64,000 nucleotides of DNA from Capronia americana (Eukaryota > Ascomycota > Eurotiomycetes > Chaetothyriales > Herpotrichiellaceae). Position numbers and translations under genes: made by a program. The notes beneath the pieces are model-generated. The model saw nothing but the letters and a program-made list of their open reading frames with translations, was not told where the DNA came from and did not search any database. How positions within the stretch are numbered: position 1 is the first letter of the stretch; every line of letters begins with the position of its first letter. Below, in pieces: positions 45,628 through 57,238 of the stretch. The stretch is from contig JADWQD010000022.1 in assembly GCA_016110215.1 (NCBI GenBank), positions 124,001 to 188,000 of the forward strand. Reading direction: 5' to 3'.

Positions 45628-45811
45628 AAGTTGATGAAGTGCGGCTATGGTCATGGTGGGCTATGGCCATGCTCAGCATTGCCTTTGATACGTACAGTAG
45701 AAGATAGACGAGTATGTATCCCAGCATTCAAAGACTAGATTTCTACTCGAGTCCGAAGCCCTGACCGGCCCATCCTCCAGGAACAATGTCCAACCCTAGA
45801 CCAACGACTTT

Positions 45812-46296
45812 TCACCATTCTCCTCCGACTTTGTATCTCATAATCTTGTCATTCCATCTCCCTACAGTCGAGCGCCACAGCTTGTTCAAGTTCTGTCGCG
45901 GGATGCACATGTCAGTCAGTGGCTTACACATCCAGGTGGGAGGGACGTTTGGTTTGGGGGAGCGGGAGCCATTCTTACGCCCTGGAGAAACACGCCCGTG
46001 AACATGAACATGACCATCGCGCCCTCGACGTTGTCTACTCCCGCGGCGCGATCCGAGACTCGATGGTTTCGACTTGCTGCGCGGTACGGCGGCGTCCTGT
46101 GCCAGTCCGAGGGCCAGTCCGCGGGCAGCGCTGGATCTGAGGACGAGGCCTCAGGTGCAGGTGCAGGAGGTGCATCCTGTTCCGACGGTGTCGTCGTCGT
46201 CGTCTCGTCTTGCTGGCCCGTATGGTGCGTGTCGTAAGTCCGCAGCACTTCTCGGACCGTGGTTGGATCCAGTTGCGTCTGTGTGCTCGACAACAT
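45812..46296 (-). CDS. Small predicted membrane protein, conserved-looking, function unknown
   Basis: Two exons on the minus strand, 46296-45979 and 45892-45812, 132 aa. The N-terminus (SSTQTQLDPTTVREVLRTYD) and the block DWHRTPPYRAASRNHRVSDR look structured and conserved. They are separated by an Ala/Pro/Thr linker. A hydrophobic segment follows (GAMVMFMFTGVFLQG). The tail from exon 2 is basic (NLNKLWRSTVGRWNDKIMRY). The exon 2 join is supported by GTAAGA and a pyrimidine-rich acceptor but not by any known family. It is divergent from the aldehyde-dehydrogenase-like gene, and I see nothing that links it to aromatic metabolism. Confidence 0.55.
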
Positions 46297-46383
46297 GGTG
46301 CTCGCTCGTCCACAGTGCAGTACAGTACAGTATTATCGGATGTGCGACGCGAGTTTTGTATACAAAAAAGTCACGTCAACGGT

Positions 46384-46418
46384 AACAACAGCAACAGCAA
46401 CAGCGGCAGCGGCAGCGC
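46384..46418. repeat. CAACAG/CGGCAG microsatellite in a divergent promoter
   Basis: Tandem AACAGC units pass into GGCAGC units between two divergent genes, close to the start of the small membrane-protein gene. Confidence 0.75.
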
Positions 46419-46926
46419 ACCCGTGTTGGAAAACGGCCCTATGTTCCCGTGCTGGTGTGCAGTCGGATGATGATCTAGGGCCCAATTCTATCGGCCGTGT
46501 GATCCTCGATGTACGACCACTGGACCGTTGACTACGGACGGGGGCGTGGGACCGCCGGAAGCCTTGGGGTCAATACGGGTAGGATACAACGTATGTCGCT
46601 GGTCCGGTACGATAAGTGGGTCTTTTCTTCCGGGTGCCTATACCCCCATGCTTCTAGGCCAAAAAACCCCCCCAGGCCTGTGGGGAAGATTGTAGTAGGT
46701 ATTGTGCTCGGTTCGCTCGAAACAAACATGGTGATCACGGCCTCAGCCAGACACCGATGCCGGACGCGTGCCAGGGGGAGGGTACAATAGCCCGAAAGCT
46801 ACTGCCGAACTCGACTTCCATTTCGTAAAACAAAACAAAACAGTCCGTTTTCCGCTGTAGTAGGTAGCTAGCACTCCGCAAGGCTGAGCGAGAGAGTCCT
46901 TCCTTACACGCCGGTTCTCAACCATC

Positions 46927-48586
46927 ATGTCTGCAGAACCGTTCGCGCGGATCCAGATAGCTCATCTGGAAGGCAGAAGCCAGTCTCTTCGACTTCGTCA
47001 GACCCTCTTCCACTCGTTGCATGCGACTTTGACGTCGTCGGAAAGCGCAATCAAGCAAGCCATTGCTGCCGACACTGGCAATAGCGACGCAGACATCGCG
47101 CTCGAGTATTCTCTCGCCCTCTCGGAACTGCGAGCACAGTATGAGACTCTCGACCTCAAGACTGAGGTGACGCTTGCCCACTCGCTCGAAAATCCAACTG
47201 GGACAACAAACGTTGGCATTGTCTACGTGATCCTGGCGCCGCGGACCCTATTCTACTCAGTCCTCTCGCCGCTTTGTGCAGCGTTGGCTGCAGGGAATTG
47301 CGTTGTTTTGGAGGTGCGTTTCCTGATGCTGGGATAAAACCCGCTCCTCCCCGAGCCAAGAGGGTATTTTCGCTAACAACAATCCCTGCAGCTGCTGCCG
47401 ACCCTGTCACAGGTGTCAAGCGTCCTTCGCAAGCTGCTTCCGGATGCGCTGGACGCCGACATCTTTGCGATCAGCAATAGCAGACCGCCTGACTCGTTCC
47501 TTTCACAATGCGTCGTCGTATCGCAGCTGGATGATGATCGAAACAACTTCTCAATCGCTGCAGGCTGTCTGCCCTCTCGATCGTCGGCATTAGCTGTGGC
47601 TGTCATCGACCGTACGGCCAACATTAGCAGCGCGGCAAGGTCGGTTGCTCTGAGTCGACGTTTCTTTCAAGGCCAATCCCATTACGCACCAGACATTGTG
47701 TTGGTCAGTGAGTGGGTTGCTGATGAGCTGCTGGCCCATCTCGTTCGGGAAGTGGCGACGCCTCTGGTCAAGGGTAAAAGAACGTCTCCAGCAGCCAATG
47801 GCCATTTGAAGAAGCCGAAGACCCTTTCCCGTGAGCAGGCATTGAAGCAATTTGATGGGAACGAGGGCTGCAAAGTCTTTGTGTCGGGAGAGAACGGTAG
47901 CATCGTCGAGATGACTTCTCGGGACCAGGTTCTCCTGCACCACAAGATTGAAGGGCCAGTTACGGTTCTCTACCGCATTAGCAGTCTAGACGACGCCATC
48001 GACGTCAGTAACGGGTAAGTGGGCCCTCGTCTTCACACTGAAGTTTGTGAGCATCATCTTGCTAACCCTTGGGTGTTGAAGCCTCGGCTTGCCTTTGGAC
48101 GCCATGTACATCTTCGCGGCACCAGAGGAGGCCATCTATGTCTCCAGATTCGTCGACTCGCGGATATCTTGTATCAATCACATCCCGCTCGAGCTGCTAG
48201 GTGAGTCGAACATGGACGACCGGCTGGGTTTGTACTAACCTGGATGTAAAGTCGGCCCTTCTGCGCCTGTGCACCCAACCATCCCCACAACGGCAACACC
48301 GCGTTATGCTCCTGCAATGTTTCGCCGACCTCAACCACGTTCAGCCACGGCATCGGACCTTTCCAAATTAATATTAGAAGATTCGAAGGCTTCGAACCCT
48401 GTATCGATTGAAGAACAGTTGAGTTCGTGGAGTCGAGCAGCCACACGGCCTCTTTCACCTACCGGACAAGGAGATGGGAAGGCCATGGGATTCTTTGATG
48501 CAGCTTTTCTTATTGCCGGGGGTACCTTTTTGTCCGTAGCGGCCACCAGTATCTTTCTCACGGTTCGGTATCTGAGGCGCCGGTAG
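46927..48586 (+). CDS. Aldehyde-dehydrogenase-like protein lacking the catalytic Cys, with a C-terminal membrane anchor
   Basis: Four exons: 46927-47313, 47392-48014, 48082-48200, 48252-48586, giving 487 aa. The fold is recognisable from class 3 fatty-aldehyde-dehydrogenase landmarks: SLHATLTSSESAIKQAIAAD, then YVILAPRTLFYSVLSPLCAA with AAGNCVVLE, and YAPDIVLVSEWVADELLAHL. Where active enzymes have GQ-x-C-x-AP, this protein has GQSHYAPD, with His at 226 in place of Cys. The Glu-bearing ELGGK motif is also gone (IAAGCLPSRSSALAV). The C-terminus has a hydrophobic helix and basic end (AAFLIAGGTFLSVAATSIFL then RYLRRR), suggesting a tail-anchored membrane protein. It probably has a non-enzymatic role. 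Confidence 0.85.
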
Positions 48587-49604
48587 AGCCATCCGAGAGA
48601 TAGGGGTGGGAGAGAAAATAGCGAACGAAAAGACACGTTCTAAGGGATCGCCTTGCGGGGCATCGGGCTTCAGTTCCTGAGGGTCTTAGTGTGTAGCCAC
48701 AGGCGTACGGAGTAGTCGGAGAAGCGAATCAACACGAGGCTGTCACCGAGCAGTGAGCCTTTGGCCTCGTTATCCTATGTCATCAATCTGCTGCACTGCC
48801 ACTCACCTAGCACTGTGGTCGACCGTACAAGTACCTGCCAGGCACGTGACTAGAACAGAACTGCTCATTCTTGCCCTTGCCCTGCCGTAGTTCCCAAGGT
48901 GCTCGTAAAACACTGCAAGCCGCGCAACACAGGCAAAACGAGATGCTGCGTCGCGCCCGGGTGTTCCGCTCATACTGACGCGTACTCGTAGCCGTAGTTC
49001 AATTGATTGTGAAATTCTGACCTGCCTACATACCACACCAACCCCGTTCTCGAGTTTGCTGGATTGGTAACACATGAATTCTCTCTCACAAGTCGACTGT
49101 TCGATGGTCTCGGTGAATATTTGCTGGTTAGTCAGCGACGATGCAAGTCCCCCGCGCCTAGCCTGTTTGGGTCATAACACCTACTCATACTTATGCCTCT
49201 TACACTCGTACTACGCAGCTGATACACCACCATACCGATCATCTTGTTGCATGCCCCTGTCCCACCCACAGAGCATACATTTCCCGAACCGTATTCATGT
49301 ACTTGCCTGTATTATCAATCCTCCGATGCCGTCTTCAGACGCCGCGACAGCATCCCATAAACTCCCTACGGCTGAAATGATGCTTCGTCCGGTGGTATGG
49401 ACCGGGAAGACATTAATAATGCCTCGCATGCAACCTAGCAAGAAAGGGCAGTAGCACCTATGCGCTTTTGCGACAGCAGAGCGTGGGTGTTGTGAAGCAT
49501 GCCATCCTAGTCGGTGGTATAAGATGAAGGAAGGATCCTCTCGCAATTATTGAATCTTCCCCTGTCAACCTCATCCGTGCTCCTGTACATAGCATCAATC
49601 AGCC
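48587..49604. other. Intergenic stretch with no supported gene
   Basis: Short frames only. The last 150 bp before 49605 serve as leader and promoter of the NmrA-like gene. Confidence 0.5.
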
Positions 49605-50552
49605 ATGACGCGATACATTCTCACCGGTGCCAGCGGCCGCCTTGGGTCCCGAGTCCTGACGAACATCCTTGAGAAGAAGTTGATCCCACCGTCGAACCTG
49701 ATCATCTCGGCGACGGATCCGGACCGCGTCCCATCCATCGCGAAGCAGTATGGACTTGAAATCCGCCGTGGCGACTACACCGACACTGCATCGCTCAAGT
49801 CTGCCTTCACCGGAGGGGATGTCCTGTTCCTGGTTTCCCACAACGACCCGGGCATCAAACGCGTCGAGTACCACAAGAACGCGATCGAGAGTGCTCGAGC
49901 CGTCGGCGTCAAGACGGTCATCTATACCAGCATGATGTTCGGCGGCAAGACCGGCCTGGACAGCGTCATCGGCATCCAGCAGGGCCACGTCCACACGGTC
50001 AAATACTTGATGCAGTGCGGGATGGACTACATCGTGCTCCGCGAGGGCTTGTATGCCCAGATCTGGGGTTATTACGCCGATATCCGGTACGGGATGTGGA
50101 AGAAGGGCCAGGCTCTTTTCCACAAGGGAGACACGCAACCCCTGGAGTGGGTCATTCCCAACGACGCCGCCATCGCGTGGGTCGACATCGACGACCTTGC
50201 CGAGGGCAATGCGCTCATCCTCGCCGACTACAAAAAGTACCTCAACCAGACGCTGTGCCTCACGGGCCCGCGAGCCACGTCCATCAGCGAGATCGCGAAG
50301 CTGGTCGAGGAACGCACCGGCCGCAAGGTGAACCTCCGGTTCGTCGGGAGGGAGGAGGCCGTGAAATGGCACAAGGAGCATGGCACCGTCCCACCAGAGT
50401 CCTTTGACTGGCTCGAGAACAACTGGGGTGGATGGTGGGTAGGGCTGGCAAACGGCGAGGGCGAAGTGGTCGACCCGATTCTGTCACAGGTGCTCGGACG
50501 GCAGGCGAACGGCTTGTTGGAGATCGCGGACGAGATGTTGACGCCGCAGTGA
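49605..50552 (+). CDS. NmrA-like NAD(P)-binding oxidoreductase
   Basis: Intronless, 315 aa. The N-terminus has the motif YILTGASGRLGSRVL (TGAxGxxG). IYTSMMFGGKTGLDSV and the long C-terminal lobe (EEAVKWHKEHGTVPPESFDW) fit the NmrA / QOR2-like branch of atypical SDRs. These bind NAD(P)H and act as quinone or other reductases, or as redox sensors. Strong third-position GC bias generates a 260-codon antisense frame, which I do not consider a gene. Position between the CocE hydrolase side and the P450 suggests a reductase of quinone- or enone-type intermediates, but that is inference. Confidence 0.9.
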   Translation: MTRYILTGASGRLGSRVLTNILEKKLIPPSNLIISATDPDRVPSIAKQYGLEIRRGDYTDTASLKSAFTGGDVLFLVSHNDPGIKRVEYHKNAIESARAVGVKTVIYTSMMFGGKTGLDSVIGIQQGHVHTVKYLMQCGMDYIVLREGLYAQIWGYYADIRYGMWKKGQALFHKGDTQPLEWVIPNDAAIAWVDIDDLAEGNALILADYKKYLNQTLCLTGPRATSISEIAKLVEERTGRKVNLRFVGREEAVKWHKEHGTVPPESFDWLENNWGGWWVGLANGEGEVVDPILSQVLGRQANGLLEIADEMLTPQ

Positions 50553-50918
50553 TGGCCGGGCACAGGACTAAGGACTACTCCTGCTCAGAAAATAGGGTAC
50601 GTACAGTATATCGATTGGCATGGCTAGGACGAGTACCAATACGCGACCTCCATCCTAACTGTCATCTTCATTTCGTAGGCCCTTCGTACGCAATTATGTC
50701 CAGTCCAGTCCAGTCTCCGCGCTCAGCATCGAGCAAGAAATCGAACCGGCTTCAGACCGCGGAACTTGCAGAGCATACACACTTAAACTCATGTCACGTC
50801 ATGGCTAGTGGAAATCGGAATCGCATTGAAGTTGCTGCTGTCTGCTTACAGGCCGCCTATCTACATACTGTATGGGTGTATCCGCCAACCAAATCGACAC
50901 GCCCACAACGACCGGCCT

Positions 50919-52950
50919 TCAGATCTCCACGGCCTTACCACCTTTATTTTCGCGCCGGCGAGGAATCGTCATCACCTGGTGAAGCTGGACGCGAGCTGGT
51001 TCGAACTGGTAGACGGACTGGTCAGCTACATGCCCTTCACTTCACTCCTCACCAAGCCAAAACAAAAAAAAGCTAGGCAGAGAGCACAGATTCATGATCA
51101 AATACAACGCGTACGGAGCACTGAGTGACTCACCTTGTAGATCCTCAAGAGCGTGGCCCAGATCTTGTACAGCTCCAACTGAACAATATTCTTCCCGATG
51201 CAGCTCCGGCTGCCGTGCCCAAAGACGATCATGGCGCGCTGCATGCTCCAGCGGCGTTCGCGGAACGCCTCGTCGCTCTCGCCGCGCTGCTGCATCCAGC
51301 GGTCCGGGTTGAACACCCTGGCGTCCTTGCCGAAGACATGGGGCAGCATGGACATGGAGGCGGCGTTCATGCAGACCACGGTGCCCGGGGGCAGGTGCAC
51401 GCCGTTGGGAAGGCGGAGGCCCGCGTCGCCGACGAGCCGCTCGAGGTTGTTGGCCGGGGCGCCGAACTGGCGGTACGACTCCTGGATCACGGCGTCGAGG
51501 TAGGGCATCTTCAGGGCCAGTTCGAGCGCCGCGGGACCTTCGGTCTCGGCCTCCTTCATCGCCGCCATGTTGACGCTCTTGATCTCGCGGTACAGCCGTT
51601 CCTGCGCCTCCGGGTGCGCGGTCAGCCAGTGGATGGTCGCGTCCATGGCGCGCGCGCTGTTGTTGGCGCCGGCGAGGACGTTGGTCGCCGTGATGTGCGT
51701 GATGCGGATGTCCGTCATGAGCGGGTAAGCTTTCCTGGCAGCGATGAAGCTGCCCAGCAGGTCTTCGTGACGGCCGGACTGAAGCTGGGATTGGGATTGG
51801 GATTCAGGATCTTTGGCGGCTTGTGCGAGACGCTCGCTGACAACGCGCCTTGCGAACGTGAAGAACATGCTCCTGCGGCGCCGTCAGAACCGGAAACTCG
51901 GTCTGGCCCACAAGGGAGGGTCAAAAAACCTAAACAGAAGTGGGTGCGATACCAAAGGTGTTGCCTCGCTTGAGGGTCTGTTGATCTTCATGACACATAA
52001 CTAGGACGACTTACGGTTTCTTTTTGAACAGCTTCAAGAGTGGGTTTCGCTTGGTCAAGGTGTCGAGAAACGGGAAATTGTTGGCAACGCTGATGTATCT
52101 GAAGTTCTCCCTCTGGGCCTGGATCATGCCATTGAAGTCGTCGCCATGGTCGAGGAAGCCGATGGGCTCTCCGAACGAGATCTTGGACATCACATCGAAT
52201 GCCCCTACATCCTAGTCAGTCATTGGGGTACAAACCCTCACGAACCCATGTGGACTCACAAAACTGCAGCCAGCGGGTCATGTTGATTGGCGTCCCGTCG
52301 GCGTCATGCTTGTCGAGTTCACCGATCAACTTCTCGATCATCTCGTCGATATAAGGCTCGTATCCTTTCAGAGACGACAACGAGTACGCGTGGGCGATGG
52401 GTCGCCTGTACGTCCCGTGCGTTTTCTCGTCCTTGATGCTGACCAGTGCGGTCTGATCGGTGCCTATTCACGGTGAGCACAGGCACGGCCTCGATATTTC
52501 GGCAGGGGATATACCAGTCATGACAAAAACCTTGTATCCCGGACCCTATTGCCAGTCAGCGTTTAGTTGCACTGCATTCCCATTGAAAGGTCTGAGAAGA
52601 TCTCAGAGCACCACACTTACCTTGTCGAGTCGCTCCCGAAAGCCGAATATGGTGTCGATCGCCTCGGGGTCATACACAAGAACATGCTTTGGACCGATCC
52701 TGACGACGTCTCCGTACTGACCGATCATTTGGATCTGGTAGTTGTTCACTGCTTCCGTGTGGTGGTTGAGTCTCCATGCTCGATAACCCCTCCAGATATT
52801 CGAGTACTTTGCCAGTGTTGGGCCTGGAATGTGATCAAGTTTGGCTCTCTTGCTCTGGACGAAGAGATACACCACCGTGCTCAGCAGGAAACCAGCAAGC
52901 AGGTACAGGGGCGACACAGCCTGGTGGATCAGTGGCGTGGAGAGCGTCAT
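50919..52950 (-). CDS. Cytochrome P450 monooxygenase (pisatin-demethylase-like)
   Basis: Exons on the minus strand: 52950-52621, 52545-52515, 52463-52260, 52204-52015, 51872-51134, and a less certain last exon 51017-50919. About 530 aa. The N-terminus has a membrane anchor (PLYLLAGFLLSTVVYLFV) and the hinge HIPGPTLAKYSN. The I-helix is ATNVLAGANNSARAM, E383-x2-R386 is in QESYRQFG, NPDRW follows, and the haem loop is FGHGSRSCIGKN with Cys476. GRHEDLLGSFIAARKAYP before the I-helix resembles pisatin-demethylase-type fungal P450s. It acts in the ER membrane with P450 reductase. O-demethylation or hydroxylation of a plant phenolic is plausible but unproven. The last exon was chosen by phase; the penultimate one ends at GTGAGT. 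Confidence 0.9.
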
Positions 52951-53677
52951 CCTCCTCGTTCAGTCAACAAGAAGCTCGAATCAAGGTTGGCCAAGGCTCG
53001 ATACCCCTAGCAGCGACGGATTCGTTTAAATGCTTGTCTCAAATGTACAGGCTCTCCTGCAAGCCAAGGGAACTTGACGTGCTGGAATATGCTTACCTGT
53101 GAGCCTCGGAACATCGTATTTATGCTGACCCGGAAATGCAGGCATCCGCAAGCCTTGGATGCTCCCCCAAGTTCTCAACTGCCGACCTCCATCCAAGCGG
53201 GGGAAGACCTGGGGAAGCTCCCCGCTCTGGTAGAGCTTGTACCTATCGCTTGCATGCCGACTAGCCGTGTACAGCATCTGCCATCTCCTCAATCGCCGTT
53301 GGGACCGTCTTGGCGTTCCCTATATCGCAAGGATCGTGCTTGCTGTCCATTCAAGGCCGTTTGTGCCGCCAACAATGCCGCAACTTCGCGTCCAACCTCA
53401 CTGCCGTGGTACAACTGCTCCAGGGGATATGTCGGGACAGGCGTTCCTCGGACACTCTCCGTTTCACCAAAGACAAATCATCGACGCGGGGAAGACAACG
53501 GCAGTGAGTGTCAAATGCAAGGTCACAGCCGATGCATGGACGGTGCACACGGGACCTGACACGTGGTGAGCCGAAACCTCAGAGCCATAACAGGCCAGTA
53601 ACCTCCACGTCGAGATGTCGAGTCTCATCCAAGTTCCCGAGCCCAAAATCTGCTGAGCACTCCGATACGTGACCACG

Positions 53678-55831
53678 ATGAATGACAACCTAGCAACCAG
53701 AGACCATGAACAGGTGTTGCCTGCTCATCCCATAGAGAAGCCAACAGGGGAGCATCATGAAACAACGGTCGAGCACGTCAAAGAAGTCAACGCTGCCATT
53801 GCTCGGACGGATTCTCACCTTGACACCGCCTACGTGCCACTCGGGTGGCGATCATGGCTCGTTGTCCTGGTCACTATGTTCGGGTAAGGGTTAATTTCAA
53901 TTGCTGTCTCACAAATTATTTTGATAACGACGACCAGGAACTTGACCTTGGTGTTTGTGGTCGTGGCTGCAGGCTCGGTCATCGCGTTCATCATCCGTGA
54001 TATAGGGCACCCGGGACTTGCCGGATGGATCATCCAGGTACGTTACCCTCGTCCCAGTCTCCCTGGGTTCCCGTTGATACAGATACAGGGGCCGCTCCTC
54101 GTCCAAAGCGTGCTGTGTCCTATCGTAGGGCGTATGTCGGACGTCATCGATCGGAAATACATCGCGTCCTTCCAGCTCACCGTTGCCTTTGTTGGGTCCA
54201 TCGTGTCTGCCAGGGCCGAGACCATGAACACCTTGATCGGCGGAGGAATCCTGATCGGAGTTGGGCTTTCGTCCCTCGGGATTATTGTGGCGATCCCCGC
54301 AGAAGTCCTGCCGTTGAAATACCGCGCAATCGCTAACGGTGCCAATTTCCTGGGCGGTGCATTCGGAGGGCTGTGAGTATCTCTACCCCTGGTGCCGTGA
54401 CTGTCTGCTTAGACCACTCGACAGCATCGGACAGCTCGGTGCTGGGGCTGTGACGAACGCGGACAAGGGTGGGTGGCGGAACATCTTCTGGATGCAAGCT
54501 GCTTTCCACGGCGCCACCGTCCTCATGCTCCTGGCATTCTATCACCCTCCGAGACGCTCAGATTACCCAAAGATGAAGGTGTCGGAGTACCTGTGGTCCC
54601 TGGATCCCATAGGGGCCATCTTGTTCATCGGCGGTGCGACTCTCATCATCCTGGCACTCGATTGGACTGGCGGGACCTATCCGTGGCGCGATGCCCATAT
54701 CATTGCTCCTCTCGTTATCGGCATAGTTCTCTTGGTAGTATTCGGATTCTATGGTAAGCAAACGTGCCGTTTGGACTTCGATTAGCTGATTTGAGCACAG
54801 AATGGAAGGGACGATCTGATGGCATTGTTGCTCATGTTAGAATACTCCCCGCCCGACTGCCCTCGCAATGCTGATTCTGGGATAGGTCATGTTCAAGAAA
54901 GGATACAATTTCCCGCTGGCGGTCTTTGCATTTGCGGTAGAAGGGTTCGTCCTCGTCCCCATGTCTGGAATGTCGGCTAACTTCGACCAGTTGGATTTTC
55001 TACAGCGCCGTCAACTCTGTGACTCCACAAGTCATACTCAACCTCGGATGGGAGCGGACGTCCTGGCAAATTGCCATTCGTCAATTGGCATACCAGCTTC
55101 CGGCCATCTGCTTCTCAATTCCCATGGTGTAGGCAGACCCTGTGATTGATGGCATTGAGAACTTCTCTTGGCTGACCACTTGCGACGGCAGACTTTATTC
55201 GACAAAATTCAAAGACCTCAAGAACCCCCTGCTACTCACGTACGCCATCTTCCTCATCGTCAGCATCTGCTACGCGACCATCAAACCTTCGGAGAACGGG
55301 CCCCAGTATGCCTTTTCCGTGCTCGCAGGCATAGGACAGTCAGGGCCTCTCACTCTAATCCTTGCTCTGGTCCAGTTCGCCGCACCACATGCCTTCATTG
55401 CAACTGCTTCAGGCTTCGCCTTGTCAGCCCGCGCCATTGGCGGAGCTTTCGGCTCGGCAGTTCTTGATGCCATCATCAACGGGAAGATTGACGCCACACT
55501 TGCGCGTGATGTTGGGGAAGCAGCGACAAATGCAGGCCTGCCCGCAAGCTCGGTACCAGACCTCCTGCAGGCGATTGGAGCAGGGGAAGGTTTCGACACG
55601 GTGGCGGGCATCAACGGCACAATTCTGAAGCAGTCACTGCATGCGAGTCACTTGGCGTACGCGAGGGCTTACCGGCTGGCGTGGGCGAGTGTCATTCCGT
55701 TCGTAGCTCTGGCTCTTGTTGCTGTGTGGTTCATCAAGCACGTCAAGGAGTTGATGACGGACCATGTCGAGGCGAGCGTGGAATCGAAAAAGACGGTCGC
55801 AGGGACGGATGTGGAAGCCAACGGGAAGTGA
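53678..55831 (+). CDS. MFS efflux transporter, TRI12 (trichothecene efflux pump) type
   Basis: Eight exons: 53678-53883, 53938-54037, 54083-54372 (the acceptor could also be 54089), 54413-54753, 54801-54835, 54886-54944, 54991-55128, 55192-55831. Total 602 aa. The N-terminus is hydrophilic (DNLATRDHEQVLPAHPIEKP), then TM1 starts at WRSWLVVLVTMFGNLTLVF. Conserved blocks are CPIVGRMSDVIDRKYIASFQ, EVLPLKYRAIANGANFLGG and WRNIFWMQAAFHGATVLML. GWIFYSAVNSVTPQVILNLG and AISARAIGGAFGSAV-like sequence (SARAIGGAFGSAVLDAII) follow later. The family exports toxins and xenobiotics and usually has 14 TM helices. One intron is only 40 bp. It marks the right edge of the candidate cluster, and export of a toxic phenolic or its product is a reasonable role. 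Confidence 0.88.
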
Positions 55832-56226
55832 TGTACAGGAAGTTCAATGCATGAAGATCGAGACTGTTGATGATCGTGTCGAGTACGAGGTATGTGCAGA
55901 CGAAATCCGATGATGCAACATAGTTTATCCGGTTCCGAAATTCTGAGTTGGGCCACGTGATATATCCAATCATATGCCTCATCTAATCATATCAATCTTA
56001 CGAAGCATCCACATCTAATCACGTGCGTTAAGGCTCACGTGACCCATCCAACCACTAGCACTCCGTCCTTGTGGCTCGGACAGTACAGCTCGAAATTCCT
56101 CGACCAGCGTCACGACGACGATACAGTCTCTTCCGAGCGCTGACTGAGCACCCTACGCCCTTCTGTCCCTATGCTATTGTGAAGGGGCGTCTGACCACCA
56201 TCCTCCGACACTGTCCTGCGGACACG
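55832..56226. other. Intergenic boundary between the candidate cluster and housekeeping genes
   Basis: No coding frame of its own is supported. The plus-strand frame open from 56071 is the upstream extension of the next gene. Confidence 0.4.
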
Positions 56227-57238
56227 ATGTGTCGCATCTGCGGGCGCATGATAAAATGCATCTTTGATTCCATGCCTTCGAAGGCACCTTCACGGCCGAA
56301 ATTGTGAGTAATTTCAATATCGCGCCACGGAAGCCTTACATTATACTGACGACTATGACAGAGCTTTACAGCGGCCTCGGAAACCGACATCTCACCATGT
56401 TTCGTCGCGCACCCTTGTCCAAAGCGCATTGAACATATCTCACAAACACACCTCGCCTTCACAGACACTGCCAACGTTCCTCCTTCCTTTCCGTTCCCGC
56501 GCGCAGCTCCACCAAGCAACAAGCCAGCAATCCGCTACGACTCCAATCTCACAGTTTCAAAACACTCAGCCCGAGATCCCGCCTACATATCTCTCCGACC
56601 CAACCGAGGAAACAGGCTCGTCACTCTCCACCGACTCGACGACGACCGTACCCTCAAGCACGTCACCTCTGTTATCTAGACCCCTCGTGCTCTCCCGCTC
56701 CGTACAGTCCCTGCTCCCGAGACTTCACGCCCAAAAACCACACTACATAGTCGCGCACATCCACCGGTTCCCTTACCTGTTGACAGAGGGTGACACCCTG
56801 CGCTTGCCCTTCCATATGAAAAACGTCTCCCCGGGCGATATTCTGCGGTTCAATCGCGCCAGCGTCCTGGGGAGTCGGGACTTCACCCTCAAAGCCGGGA
56901 CGTCGAGCACTGAGATCTACGACGCCAAGCACACCGGCGAGCCGAATTACTTGGACGAGAGACTGTTCGAATGCAGGGTCCGAGTCATGGGCATTGAGAC
57001 CCAGCCGATGGAGTTTAAGGAGAAGAAGAAGCGGCGCAATCGGCATCTGAAGGTCGTCAAGAGTAAGCATAAGTATACATTGTGCCGAGTCATGGATGTC
57101 AAGACCAAAGGTTTGGAGGAGTTGATATCGAATGAGAAGGGAATGGTCTTGTTGGAGGGTGAGGGTGAGGGTGAAGCACAAGTGATCGAGGAGAAGGGCG
57201 AGGGCAAAACTTCCACGGGCAGTTACTCTGCTGCGTGA
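56227..57238 (+). CDS. mrpl49: Mitochondrial large-subunit ribosomal protein bL21m
   Basis: Two exons, 56227-56303 and 56362-57238, giving 317 aa from the ATG at 56227 or 302 aa from the ATG at 56272. The second start gives a basic, Ser-rich leader (PSKAPSRPKLALQRPRKP) suited to mitochondrial import. The bL21 domain spans KPHYIVAHIHRFPYLLTEGD, VSPGDILRFNRASVLGSRDF, and, near its end, FKEKKKRRNRHLKVVKSKHKY. The residues between leader and domain are low-complexity. The C-terminal tail is Glu/Gly-rich. By homology it is part of the mitochondrial 54S subunit. Confidence 0.93.

Noticed and set aside
49599..50381. 260-codon minus-strand frame
   Set aside because: Antisense to the clear NmrA-like gene and without any family motif.
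51125..51973. 282-codon plus-strand frame
   Set aside because: It lies antisense to the main P450 exon, which has the haem and I-helix motifs. The frame results from high third-position GC.
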